Shown: piece by piece, positions 7,135 to 13,890 of the stretch
How the letters are laid out: every line of letters starts with the position of its first letter
How positions within the stretch are numbered: position 1 is the stretch's first letter
Assembly (NCBI GenBank): GCA_964575575.1
Contig: CAZNQQ010000015.1
Span: forward strand, 1 to 17,554
Reading direction: 5' to 3'
DNA length: 17,554 nt
Source of the DNA: UBA2163 sp964575575
GTDB lineage: Bacteria > Patescibacteriota > Minisyncoccia > Phycocordibacterales > UBA2163
The notes under the pieces: generated by a model
The model's database searches: none
Told to the model about the DNA's origin: nothing
Seen by the model: the letters and a program-made list of their open reading frames with translations, nothing else
Translations under genes and position numbers: made by a program

Positions 7135-7292
7135 AGGGTTATTTAACATGTTGTCTAGATTACTTATTGACAAGGGAGTTTGGAAGTCATTGCACCGTGG
7201 TGCAATGCTATAAACACCCACATAGCGTAAGCTGTGGTCAACATGGTAGATAACCCTTTAAAAAACCGCAGGCCTTCGGCCTGCGGTTTTTT
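7135..7292 (+). ncRNA. Unclassified structured RNA, about 158 nt
   Basis: An independent transcription unit with no open frame: a strong promoter upstream and a strong terminator downstream. The 5' and 3' ends pair: GGGTTAT 7136-7142 with ATAACCC 7250-7256, then a 4-by-4 internal loop, then CATGTTG 7147-7153 with CAACATG 7239-7245. Inside are two arms. Arm 1 is GGGAGTTT 7174-7181 with AAACACCC 7212-7219 (one mismatch), enclosing the hairpin CATTGCACC/GGTGCAATG (7188-7207). Arm 2 is CCACA 7218-7222 with TGTGG 7233-7237, closing on a GTAA tetraloop. About 20 unpaired bases (7154-7173) precede arm 1. The result is a three-way junction. It lacks the SRP-RNA and RNase P cores. A 6S-like role is possible, but the shape is not the usual single rod. 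Confidence 0.7.
7260..7292 (+). terminator. Terminator of the structured RNA
   Basis: A nine-bp GC-rich stem, CCGCAGGCC with GGCCTGCGG around a TTC loop, flanked by six A and six T. It is the strongest intrinsic terminator in the window. Confidence 0.9.
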
Positions 7293-7308
7293 GATATTCT
7301 AACTATGA

Positions 7309-7314
7309 TATAAT
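7309..7314 (+). promoter_or_regulatory. -10 box of the membrane-protein gene
   Basis: TATAAT ends six bases before ATG 7321, with no clear -35. Predicted leaderless start for the two-gene unit 7321-9106. Confidence 0.5.
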
Positions 7315-7320
7315 TGAAAA

Positions 7321-7740
7321 ATGTTAAAACAGAAGCTTTTCTTAGAGCAATTTATACTCATAATCATAATTGCAGTTCTACACTTTCTCGCTCTGCAATT
7401 TTATTTATATTGGACTTTTTGGTGGCTTGATATATTAATGCATTTTCTAGGAGGTCTTTGGGTTGGACTCACTGCTCTGTGGTTTTTCTTTTTCTCTGGG
7501 TATATGCATAAGAACGTAAATTTGGTAAGAAGTACAAAAATCTTCCTTATAACCATAGCGTCAGTTATAGTGGTTGGAGTATTGTGGGAGGTGTGGGAAC
7601 TGTGGGCAGACCTTGTGTTTGTAAACGAAGCTGGGTATTTCTTGGATACGTCGCTTGATATGGTCATGGATACACTTGGTGGTATAGTAGCTTTTATTTA
7701 CGCTAAGAAACATTTAAAAAATAAAAATGAACAGCAATAA
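7321..7740 (+). CDS. Four-helix inner-membrane protein, DUF2238/YjdF-like
   Basis: A 139-residue integral membrane protein with about four helices (roughly 8-30, 34-58, 72-94 and 110-128) and a Lys-rich cytoplasmic tail. Conserved polar residues sit inside or at the ends of helices: D37, H41 and the GG pair in WWLDILMHFLGG; the acidic WEVWEL in helix 3; and DTSLDMVMDTLGG before helix 4. This D/H/E pattern matches the DUF2238 (YjdF) family, whose biochemical role is not known; buried acidic and His residues could bind a metal or carry protons. Its end overlaps the MBL enzyme gene by 14 bases, so the two are co-translated, but the meaning of this pairing is unclear. Confidence 0.75.
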   Translation: MLKQKLFLEQFILIIIIAVLHFLALQFYLYWTFWWLDILMHFLGGLWVGLTALWFFFFSGYMHKNVNLVRSTKIFLITIASVIVVGVLWEVWELWADLVFVNEAGYFLDTSLDMVMDTLGGIVAFIYAKKHLKNKNEQQ

Positions 7741-9106
7741 ACTAAAACTCACATTCCATGGTGGTACAGGTGGTGTTACTGGTGCGAATTTTTTACTTGA
7801 AGAAAATCCGCCAGCTGGCGGAGGAAAAAGAATACTTATAGACTGCGGACTGTTCCAAGGGGGTGACTTTGCAGAAGATGAAAACAAAAAACCATTTCCA
7901 TACGATCCTGCGAGTATTGATATTTTGTTTATTACTCATGCGCATCTTGACCATATAGGTAGGATACCAAAGCTTGTTAAAGAAGGTTTTAAAGGAGTGA
8001 TTTATTCTACACCTGCTACAATGGAGATTACAGAAATCTCTCTAATAGACTCTATGGGAGTGCTAGGTAGAGAGGCAAAAGAAAAGGGAGTAGAGCCGAT
8101 CTATAACGAAGATGATGTAAAAAAGACAATGTCTTTGTGGAAATCTGTTAAATATCATACACAGATTGATATAAATACTGACTTAAAAGCGACTTTTAAA
8201 GATGCCGGGCATATACTTGGCTCAAGTATGATAGTGTTTGAACACAAGGGTAAAAAGATAGTATTTACAGGCGATTTGGGCAACTCTCCAGCTCCACTTC
8301 TAAGAGATACAGAAGTGGTAGAGGATGCTGACTATATGGTTATTGAGAGTGTATATGGCGACCGTAATCATGAGGCTGTTGAAGAGCGCACCCAAAGACT
8401 TAGAGAAGTAATAGAGAGTACAATAAACAAAGGCGGGGCACTTCTTATACCTGCGTTTTCTATAGAGCGTACACAAGTGCTTTTGTATGAAATCAACAAT
8501 CTAGTTGAAGACGGTAAGATACCAAAAGTGCCGGTATTTTTGGATTCACCACTTGCTATAAAAGTCACAAAAGTTTACCAAGACAGAATCCAGAATTTTA
8601 ACAAAGGCGTCAAAGATGAGATAGCAGGCGGAGACGATATATTTAAGTTCCCACTTCTTAAGTTTACACAGCATCATCAGGAGTCTATTGATATAAAAGA
8701 TGTTCCAAATCCAAAAATAATAATTGCTGGCTCTGGTATGTCAAACGGCGGAAGGATACTACATCATGAAAAGAGACACTTACCTGATCCGAACAGCACG
8801 CTTTTGATAGTGGGGTATCAAGCTGCAGGAAGCTTGGGTAGGAAGCTTTTGGACGGCGCAAAAGAGGTAGAGATAATGAAAAAGAAGGTTCAAGTACGCG
8901 CTAATGTAGTAAACCTGACTGGGTATTCTGCACACAAAGACTCTGACGGACTGATAGAGTTTGTAGGGAATACTTCAAGAACAGTAAAAAAGGTGTTTGT
9001 AGTAATGGGAGAGCATAAAGCGTCACTATTCTTGGTGCAGCGTTTGCGAGACTATGCTGAAGTAAATGCGGTTGCCCCCAAACTTGGGGAAAGCTTTGAG
9101 CTATAA
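7727..9106 (+). CDS. MBL-fold/beta-CASP RNA-processing nuclease (CPSF-type)
   Basis: A 459-residue cytoplasmic enzyme. The metallo-beta-lactamase half holds the zinc ligands H71-A-H73-L-D75-H76, H162 in DAGHILG and D183 in TGDLGNS. The beta-CASP half has IPAFSIERTQ, the SGMSNGGR segment and the late histidine H403 in GYSAHKD. This order is that of bacterial and archaeal CPSF/Ysh1-like nucleases (the group of Thermus TTHA0252), which act as endo- and 5'-3' exonucleases on RNA. Full length for that group is about 430-460, so it is complete. It lacks the C-terminal domain of RNase J. ATG 7727 overlaps the preceding gene, and there is no Shine-Dalgarno. Role in mRNA turnover or rRNA maturation is inferred from the family. 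Confidence 0.93.
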   Translation: MNSNKLKLTFHGGTGGVTGANFLLEENPPAGGGKRILIDCGLFQGGDFAEDENKKPFPYDPASIDILFITHAHLDHIGRIPKLVKEGFKGVIYSTPATMEITEISLIDSMGVLGREAKEKGVEPIYNEDDVKKTMSLWKSVKYHTQIDINTDLKATFKDAGHILGSSMIVFEHKGKKIVFTGDLGNSPAPLLRDTEVVEDADYMVIESVYGDRNHEAVEERTQRLREVIESTINKGGALLIPAFSIERTQVLLYEINNLVEDGKIPKVPVFLDSPLAIKVTKVYQDRIQNFNKGVKDEIAGGDDIFKFPLLKFTQHHQESIDIKDVPNPKIIIAGSGMSNGGRILHHEKRHLPDPNSTLLIVGYQAAGSLGRKLLDGAKEVEIMKKKVQVRANVVNLTGYSAHKDSDGLIEFVGNTSRTVKKVFVVMGEHKASLFLVQRLRDYAEVNAVAPKLGESFEL

Positions 9107-9120
9107 GCTGAAACTTGTGG

Positions 9121-9126
9121 TAAAAT
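9121..9126 (+). promoter_or_regulatory. -10 box of the SLOG-family gene
   Basis: TAAAAT ends six bases before ATG 9133 and is preceded by TGTGG. Predicted leaderless start. A TTGAGC at 9096-9101 is a loose -35 at 19 bases. Confidence 0.45.
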
Positions 9127-9132
9127 AAAAAT

Positions 9133-9774
9133 ATGCCTAAAAAAGAAGGACAACAGAAATCTAAATATAAACTAAAGCTTTGTGTATCGGGAGCTGCTGA
9201 CACTGGTCATTGTGGACTTGATGCATTTGATAAAGCAAAAGAGCTTGGTAGAGAGATCGTTCGCCAAGGAGGTATACTGACTACTGGAGCAACTACAGGT
9301 TTTCCTTTTTGGTCTGCAACAGGAGCTAAAGAAGAGGGTGGTATATCAATAGGGTTCTCTCCAGCATCAACAGAAGAAGAACATCTACAGTTTTATAAAC
9401 TACCACTTGATTATATGGACGTGATGGTTTACACAGGTTTTGGTTTTTCTGGTAGAAACTTAATATTGACGCGTTCTGCTGATGCGGTATTTATAGGTTG
9501 TGGAAGAATAGGTACTATCAATGAATTTACAGTCGCATATGAAGACGGCAAGCCAATAGGAGTACTAGAGGGGGACTGGGAGACGGACGAAGTTTTAAAG
9601 CATATTATAGAGGCAAGTAATAGAAAAAACGACAAGATATTTTTTGATGCTGACCCTAAAAAGCTAGTAGAAAAAGTTATAGAGCAAGTAATACAAGACA
9701 AAGAAAGTCACGGTAGGATATATAGAAACCATGACGGCATGGGGGACGCAAACCCAGAAAATCTAATAAAATAA
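9133..9774 (+). CDS. SLOG/LOG-like Rossmann nucleotide-binding protein
   Basis: A 213-residue cytoplasmic protein. After a basic N-terminus of about 14 residues comes a Rossmann-type core: LCVSGAADTGHCG (first strand and glycine loop), QGGILTTGATTGFP, GGISIGFSPA, then GFGFSGRNLILTRSADAVFIGCGRIGT split over two strands, and the family signature region GTINEFTVAYEDGKPIGVL. These are the elements of the SLOG superfamily (LOG phosphoribohydrolase, DprA and TIGR00725-type). The GGxGT-like loop is GCGRIGT, and the Glu of NEF corresponds to the acidic residue that in LOG enzymes helps cleave nucleotide glycosidic bonds. The true substrate cannot be told; it could be a nucleotide sensor or hydrolase. 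It ends at a terminator shared with the convergent rplT. Confidence 0.8.
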   Translation: MPKKEGQQKSKYKLKLCVSGAADTGHCGLDAFDKAKELGREIVRQGGILTTGATTGFPFWSATGAKEEGGISIGFSPASTEEEHLQFYKLPLDYMDVMVYTGFGFSGRNLILTRSADAVFIGCGRIGTINEFTVAYEDGKPIGVLEGDWETDEVLKHIIEASNRKNDKIFFDADPKKLVEKVIEQVIQDKESHGRIYRNHDGMGDANPENLIK

Positions 9775-9800
9775 AAAACTAGTTTTGAAACTAGTTTTTT
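9773..9800. terminator. Bidirectional terminator between the SLOG gene and rplT
   Basis: A palindrome, AAAAAACTAGTTT then TG then AAACTAGTTTTTT, lies between two convergent genes and gives a T run on either strand. Confidence 0.85.
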
Positions 9801-9803
9801 ATT

Positions 9804-10154
9804 TTATTTAACTTTTTCTAAAACTCTATTAAATGATTCTGGAGAGTTTTCTGCAAGGTCTGCTAGGATCTTTCTGTCTAGCTCTATCTTGTTTTTCTTC
9901 AAAGCTCCGATGAACTTGCTATATGAAATAGGATTCTCACCAGCTCGAGTAGCTGCGTTTATTTTTACATTCCAAAGTCTTCGGAAGTCGTTCTTTTTGT
10001 CTCTTCTGTGTGCAAATGCGTGTGTGCCAGCGTGGGCGATAGCTACTTTAGCCTCTCGCTCTTTTGTTGAACGTCCAAAACGATACCCTTTTACTTTTTG
10101 AAGGATGTTCTTTCGTCTTTTATTTGCTATTGTTCCTCTTTTTACTCTTGCCAT
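9804..10154 (-). CDS. rplT: 50S ribosomal protein L20
   Basis: A 116-residue basic protein. L20 binds 23S rRNA early in large-subunit assembly and in many bacteria represses its own operon. The sequence reads as L20 throughout: MARVKRGTIANKRRKNILQK at the N-terminus (the long rRNA-penetrating helix), GYRFGRSTKEREAKVAIAHA, RRLWNVKINAATRAG and the C-terminal globular part KFIGALKKNKIELDRKILADLA. The usual length is about 117. It is last in infC-rpmI-rplT, the classic order, with nine bases after rpmI. No Shine-Dalgarno is seen. I see no clear L20-binding pseudoknot in the short infC leader. Confidence 0.97.
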   Translation of the reverse strand: MARVKRGTIANKRRKNILQKVKGYRFGRSTKEREAKVAIAHAGTHAFAHRRDKKNDFRRLWNVKINAATRAGENPISYSKFIGALKKNKIELDRKILADLAENSPESFNRVLEKVK

Positions 10155-10163
10155 ATTATTATA

Positions 10164-10346
10164 TTAATTACCAATCTCTTTACGCAAAACTCTTTTTGAG
10201 ATATTAAGTGTAGCGTTTCTTTTTCTAGCCATTCTACCTGAACTTGATTCTTTAGCATTGAAATGGTTCTGACCAGGAACACGCGCGGTTATTTTACCGT
10301 TTTTACTTATCTTTAGTCTTTTTGAAAATATTTTTTTAGTTTTCAT
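10164..10346 (-). CDS. rpmI: 50S ribosomal protein L35
   Basis: A 60-residue, very basic protein, a little short of the usual 64-66. The N-terminal MKTKKIFSKRLKISKNGKI and the central NHFNAKESS followed by RMARKRN match the L35 family (canonical form KTxxxxxKRFKxTxxGKIxRxxAxxxHxLxxKSxKxKRxLR). It is part of the large ribosomal subunit. Its ATG shares one base with the infC stop (TAATG), so translation is coupled to infC. Confidence 0.95.
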   Translation of the reverse strand: MKTKKIFSKRLKISKNGKITARVPGQNHFNAKESSSGRMARKRNATLNISKRVLRKEIGN

Positions 10347-10864
10347 TATACTTTTTTTCCTCGTTCTATTGTCGTACTTAAGCCCTTTGGACTCTTTTTG
10401 ATAGGGTCTGCTGTTTTGTATTCTTCTGTAACAAGTGTTAAGAATTTCTCAAGTCTTTCTTTAAGAAAGTTAAACTCCATATACTTGTACCTTCCGAATA
10501 AGAACAAATCCACTTTTACTCTGTGTCCTTCTTTTAGCCATCCGGATACTCTCTTTGCTTTAAGGTTAAGGTCTCCCTCGCCGGTGCCTATCTTTATTTG
10601 GACTACTTTTGTCTCTGTAACGTGCGCTTTAGCTTTTATTTCTTTGTTCTTTTTCTTCTGCTCGTATTGAAATTTACCATAATCAGTTATTTTTGCAACA
10701 GGAGGATTTGCTTTTGGTGATATCTCTATCAGGTCAAGACCTGCCTCTTTAGCTCTATCTAGTGCCTCAGAGAGGGAAATAACACCTAAATTAGCGCCAT
10801 CAGCGCTCATAACCCGCAATTCACTTGCTCGTATGCTGTTGTTTATTCGTACTTTTTCTATCAA
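10346..10864 (-). CDS. infC: Translation initiation factor IF-3
   Basis: IF-3 binds the 30S subunit, keeps 50S away and checks the start codon and initiator tRNA. The N-domain shows VRINNSIRASELRVMSADG, LGVISLSEALDRAKEAGLDL and the family signature KITDYGKFQYEQKKKNKE, leading through a Lys-rich linker to the C-domain with KVVQIKIGTGEGDL and GHRVKVDLFLFGR. I take TTG 10864, which gives 172 residues and 24 bases after the -10; the frame stays open upstream to 10930, but that part contains the promoter. The next codon, ATA, could be the start instead, as infC often uses a rare start codon that IF-3 itself discriminates against. Both options break the ATG rule seen elsewhere in the window. Confidence 0.93.
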   Translation of the reverse strand: MIEKVRINNSIRASELRVMSADGANLGVISLSEALDRAKEAGLDLIEISPKANPPVAKITDYGKFQYEQKKKNKEIKAKAHVTETKVVQIKIGTGEGDLNLKAKRVSGWLKEGHRVKVDLFLFGRYKYMEFNFLKERLEKFLTLVTEEYKTADPIKKSPKGLSTTIERGKKV

Positions 10865-10888
10865 CTGACTATAGTATTTAACCCCCAA

Positions 10889-10917
10889 ATTGTAGCATAT
10901 TTTGGCATAGAGGGCAA
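10889..10917 (-). promoter_or_regulatory. infC-rpmI-rplT promoter
   Basis: On the minus strand, -35 TTGCCC (10917-10912), a 17-base spacer, and -10 TACAAT (10894-10889). The -35 touches the end of the tmRNA terminator. Confidence 0.7.
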
Positions 10918-10955
10918 ACAAACGCCTCAAATAGTACTATTTGAGGCGTTTGTTT
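10918..10955 (-). terminator. tmRNA terminator
   Basis: A stem AAACGCCTCAAATA with TATTTGAGGCGTTT around GTAC, followed on the minus strand by GTTTG. It lies 10-45 bases after the tmRNA 3' end and directly before the infC promoter. The arrangement is also T-rich on the plus strand. Confidence 0.8.
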
Positions 10956-10962
10956 TAATCTG

Positions 10963-11349
10963 TGGAGACGGCGGGAGTTGAACCCGCGTTCAAAAGAAGA
11001 ATTTAGATGAATCTACAAAACTTAGTTTATTTTTTCCACTTACGTGGATTTGAGCGTGTGAACTAAAAAACAAACAAAACGAACATACACCGAGTCTCTT
11101 AATTTCAAAAATATACCAAGACACTTATATTTCCTAGTTTGAAATTATTACACCTCGACTTACTTATCAAACATCAGTAAGAGAGACGCCGGCTTAGGCT
11201 ATTGCGTAAGCTGGAGTAAACGGACTTACAATAAGCCCCTTTACCTTAGTGATAGATTTTGCAACTATCTTTTTAGGAGTTTGAGAGAGATCCTAACTCT
11301 CGTTTTGCACATATAAATTTGCATTCCTTCGTCGAAGCCTGGCATCCCC
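10963..11349 (-). ncRNA. ssrA: tmRNA (one-piece)
   Basis: About 387 nt. The tRNA-like ends pair: 5' GGGGATG (11349-11343) with CGTCTCC (10970-10964), with the discriminator A at 10963. The 3' T-arm is CGGGTTCAACTCCCG, and the 5' side has the typical GGCTTCGACGAAGG. CCA is not encoded (the DNA reads ACAG), so it must be added. The tag frame starts at resume codon GCA (11262-11260) after ATAGTT and stops with TAA at 11196-11194, giving 22 residues that begin AKSITKVKGL and end TPAYAIA. tmRNA enters stalled ribosomes with SmpB, adds this tag and marks the product for proteolysis. It lies 36 bases after smpB on the same strand. Confidence 0.95.
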
Positions 11350-11383
11350 CTAAAACATCTCTGCAAAAGAGGTGCTTTAGGGG
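11346..11383. other. Hairpin between smpB stop and tmRNA 5' end
   Basis: CCCCTAAAACATCTC (11346-11360) pairs with GAGGTGCTTTAGGGG (11369-11383) with one mismatch and one G-U pair. One arm contains the first four G of tmRNA and the other starts two bases after the smpB stop. There is no T run, so it looks like a processing stem, not a terminator. Confidence 0.55.
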
Positions 11384-11385
11384 AA

Positions 11386-11838
11386 CTACAATGCAATATT
11401 TTTTTTCAATGATCTTTTTAAATCTCTTTGCGTGTCTTTCTTTTTTAAATCTTCGCGTTTATCGTATTTTTTCTTTCCACGTGCGACACCGATTTCGATC
11501 TTCAATTTATGACCTTTATTATACACTGAAATAGGCACTATTGTCAACCCTTTCTGTTTTTCGAGTCCATTTAATTGTGCAATCTCTTTTTTATTTAAAA
11601 GTAGCTTTCTGTGTCTGTCTGGTTCATAACCCTCTGGAGTATTTGATGGTTGATATGGAGGAATGGTTGCGCCAACCAAAAATGCTTCATTGCCACGTAT
11701 TATAATATGCGCGCCATCAAGCGACCCTTGCTTTAAACGGAGGGATTTAACTTCCAAACCTAAAAGCTCCATTCCTGCTTCGAATGTTTCTGTAATCTCA
11801 TAATTGAGACGGACCTTTTTGTTCTGTATTAGCGCCAT
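11386..11838 (-). CDS. smpB: SsrA-binding protein SmpB
   Basis: A 150-residue protein that binds the tRNA-like part of tmRNA and brings it to stalled ribosomes. SmpB motifs are present: the N-terminal NKKVRLNYEITETFEAGM, then ELLGLEVKSLRLKQGSL (the oligonucleotide-binding barrel), the ATIPPYQPSN loop, DRHRKLLLNKKEI, and the basic C-terminal tail KKKYDKREDLKKKDTQRDLK that reads the empty mRNA channel. I use ATG 11838 and not the upstream start at 11874, because SmpB normally begins about here and a -10 box fills the space upstream. The following ssrA gene is on the same strand with no terminator between, so co-transcription is likely. Confidence 0.96.
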   Translation of the reverse strand: MALIQNKKVRLNYEITETFEAGMELLGLEVKSLRLKQGSLDGAHIIIRGNEAFLVGATIPPYQPSNTPEGYEPDRHRKLLLNKKEIAQLNGLEKQKGLTIVPISVYNKGHKLKIEIGVARGKKKYDKREDLKKKDTQRDLKRSLKKNIAL

Positions 11839-11845
11839 AACTCTA

Positions 11846-11874
11846 ATATTAGAGCAATTTGCCAAAAAGGGCAA
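11846..11874 (-). promoter_or_regulatory. smpB promoter
   Basis: On the minus strand, -35 TTGCCC (11874-11869), a 17-base spacer, and -10 TAATAT (11851-11846). ATG 11838 follows seven bases later, so the transcript should be leaderless. It interlocks with the ftsH promoter. Confidence 0.6.
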
Positions 11875-11887
11875 TATATTATATAAT
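11859..11887 (+). promoter_or_regulatory. ftsH promoter
   Basis: -35 TTGCCA (11859-11864), a 17-base spacer, and -10 TATAAT (11882-11887). The start codon is 33 bases after the -10. The two divergent -35 boxes form the inverted repeat TTGCC-N6-GGCAA. Confidence 0.7.
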
Positions 11888-11920
11888 TTAGGCTTAATTT
11901 ATTTAAAATACTTAAAAATA

Positions 11921-13855
11921 ATGCCAAAACCTAAAAGACAAATCAATCTCAAAACACCTAAAAAAAGGGGTAAAAAGAAGGGTAAAATGCCTGTTGGTCA
12001 GTCTCTATGGCGACACCTTTTGGTTACTTTACTTGTATTTTTCATAATCATAGGGGCATATTCTCTTATTGCTGAAAACAACATAAAAGACGACAAGATA
12101 GCGATCTCTCAACTTGCGACAGAAATCACAGCAGGTACAGTTTCTGAAATCAATGTAAAAGGGGAAATGCTTGAGATTCTCTATACAGATGAAACAAAAA
12201 AGACATCTAAGAAAGAAGCGGGAACTGCTTTGACTGACACTTTAGTAAACTACGGTGTGTCACTTGAAGAGCTTAGTGGTGTAAAGATAGATATACAAAA
12301 CCCAAGCGGTTTTCTTTTCTGGCTTGGCAATTTAGCACCGTTTCTTATCCCACTTATATTTATAATTTTCTTTATTTGGTTTCTCTCTAGGCAAGTTAAG
12401 GGTGCAGGTATGCAAGCATTTTCTTTCGGGCAGTCAAAAGCGCGAATGATAGACCCTAAAGACAAAGCACAACGTGTAACATTTAAAGATGTAGCAGGAG
12501 CAAAAGAAGCAAAACAAGAACTTTCTGAAATCGTAGATTTCTTAAAGAACCCTAAAAAATTCTTAGAGATTGGAGCACGTATCCCTAAAGGCATCGTGCT
12601 TATGGGCGCCCCTGGTACTGGAAAGACTTTGCTTGCAAGAGCTGTAGCAGGAGAGGCAGGCGTGCCGTTCTTCTCGATCTCAGGTTCAGAGTTTGTGGAA
12701 ATGTTTGTAGGAGTTGGAGCATCACGTGTACGTGATCTCTTCAAGCTTGCCAAGAAAACTTCACCAGCGATCATCTTCGTAGACGAGATAGACGCAGTAG
12801 GACGAGTGCGTGGGGTTGGAGCAGGTGGTGGGAACGACGAACGTGAGCAAACACTTAACCAGATCCTAGTAGAGATGGACGGCTTTGAACCCAACGAAAA
12901 AGTGATAGTCATGGCTGCCACAAACCGCCCAGACGTACTTGACCCAGCGCTTCTACGCCCAGGGCGATTCGACAGACGAGTAACTATAGACCTTCCAGAC
13001 AGAAAGGATAGAGAAGAGATTTTGAAAATTCACGCTAAAAAGAAGCCACTAGCAGAAGATGTAAACTTTACAACTGTAGCAGAGCGAACCCCTGGGTTCT
13101 CTGGAGCTGATCTGTACTCACTAGTGAACGAAGCAGCGATTCTAGCAGCACGAGAAGACAGAAAACAAGTGTCGCAGTTTGACCTTATACGCTCTATTGA
13201 AAAGGTGATGCTCGGCCCTGAAAGAAAGAGCCACGTGCTCTCAAAGAGAGAAAAGGAGATCACAGCCTACCATGAAGCAGGTCATGCACTTGTGGCGTCT
13301 GTACTTCCATATGCTGACCCAGTGCACAAAATCTCAATAATTTCACGAGGACGCGCAGCAGGTTATACTTTGAAGCTTCCATTTGAAGACAGAAAGATGC
13401 AGTCTAAGAAAGAATTCATAGACGACATAGCAGTCTCACTCGGTGGTTACCTTGCAGAGAAGATGGTGTTTGACGACCTTACAACGGGCGCATCAAACGA
13501 CCTTCAGGTACTCACAGCGCTTGCGCGTAATATGGTCACAAAATACGGAATGTCAGACAAGATGGGTCCTGTCGCACTTGAAAGTGGTAATGGACGCACA
13601 ATGTTTGGTGAAGGACTAGGAGGTAAGAAACATTCAGAAAAAGTTTCTGCTGAAATTGATGCAGAGGTAACGCATATCATAGACAAAGCTCACAGAAGTG
13701 CAGATCATATACTAAGAACTCACAGAAAAGCGCTCGATGCTATAGCGCAGAAGCTTGTTGAAGTTGAAAATATAGAACGAGATGAGTTTGAAAAACTGCT
13801 TCTACTAAACGGCATAGAGCCCAAAAAGAAACAAGATATTGAACATAGTGAATAA
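11921..13855 (+). CDS. ftsH: ATP-dependent zinc metalloprotease FtsH
   Basis: A 644-residue membrane-anchored AAA+ protease. After a very basic N-terminus (PKPKRQINLKTPKKRGKKKG) there are two membrane helices (about 31-48 and 128-155) around a small outside domain. The AAA module has Walker A GAPGTGKT at 229-236, Walker B IIFVDEID, the pore loop VEMFVGVG and the second region of homology with RPGRFDRR. The protease part has H451-E-A-G-H455 and the third zinc ligand in GASND (about D527). Everything needed for activity is present, and the length matches the family. It extracts and degrades membrane and soluble proteins and is one of the proteases known to clear tmRNA-tagged products, which suits its place beside smpB-ssrA. 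I use ATG 11921 because the upstream part of the frame contains the promoter. Confidence 0.97.
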   Translation: MPKPKRQINLKTPKKRGKKKGKMPVGQSLWRHLLVTLLVFFIIIGAYSLIAENNIKDDKIAISQLATEITAGTVSEINVKGEMLEILYTDETKKTSKKEAGTALTDTLVNYGVSLEELSGVKIDIQNPSGFLFWLGNLAPFLIPLIFIIFFIWFLSRQVKGAGMQAFSFGQSKARMIDPKDKAQRVTFKDVAGAKEAKQELSEIVDFLKNPKKFLEIGARIPKGIVLMGAPGTGKTLLARAVAGEAGVPFFSISGSEFVEMFVGVGASRVRDLFKLAKKTSPAIIFVDEIDAVGRVRGVGAGGGNDEREQTLNQILVEMDGFEPNEKVIVMAATNRPDVLDPALLRPGRFDRRVTIDLPDRKDREEILKIHAKKKPLAEDVNFTTVAERTPGFSGADLYSLVNEAAILAAREDRKQVSQFDLIRSIEKVMLGPERKSHVLSKREKEITAYHEAGHALVASVLPYADPVHKISIISRGRAAGYTLKLPFEDRKMQSKKEFIDDIAVSLGGYLAEKMVFDDLTTGASNDLQVLTALARNMVTKYGMSDKMGPVALESGNGRTMFGEGLGGKKHSEKVSAEIDAEVTHIIDKAHRSADHILRTHRKALDAIAQKLVEVENIERDEFEKLLLLNGIEPKKKQDIEHSE

Positions 13856-13867
13856 AAGCGTATTTTA

Positions 13868-13876
13868 TGCTATAAA
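13868..13876 (+). promoter_or_regulatory. Extended -10 of the tRNA gene
   Basis: TGC directly followed by TATAAA, 13 bases after the ftsH stop and 14 before the tRNA. No -35 is seen. Confidence 0.4.
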
Positions 13877-13890
13877 ATATAGGTATAAAC

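Noticed and set aside
7135..7292. Calling the RNA 6S (ssrS) outright
   Set aside because: The paired ends fit, but the interior is a three-way junction and not a rod with one central bubble, and I cannot run a covariance search.
9072..9090. CCCCAAACTTGGGG hairpin as a terminator of the MBL gene
   Set aside because: It is within the coding region and has no T run after it.
10163..10346. infC start at 10930 and ftsH start at 11804
   Set aside because: Both longer forms cover the clear promoters of their own genes and add sequence foreign to the families.
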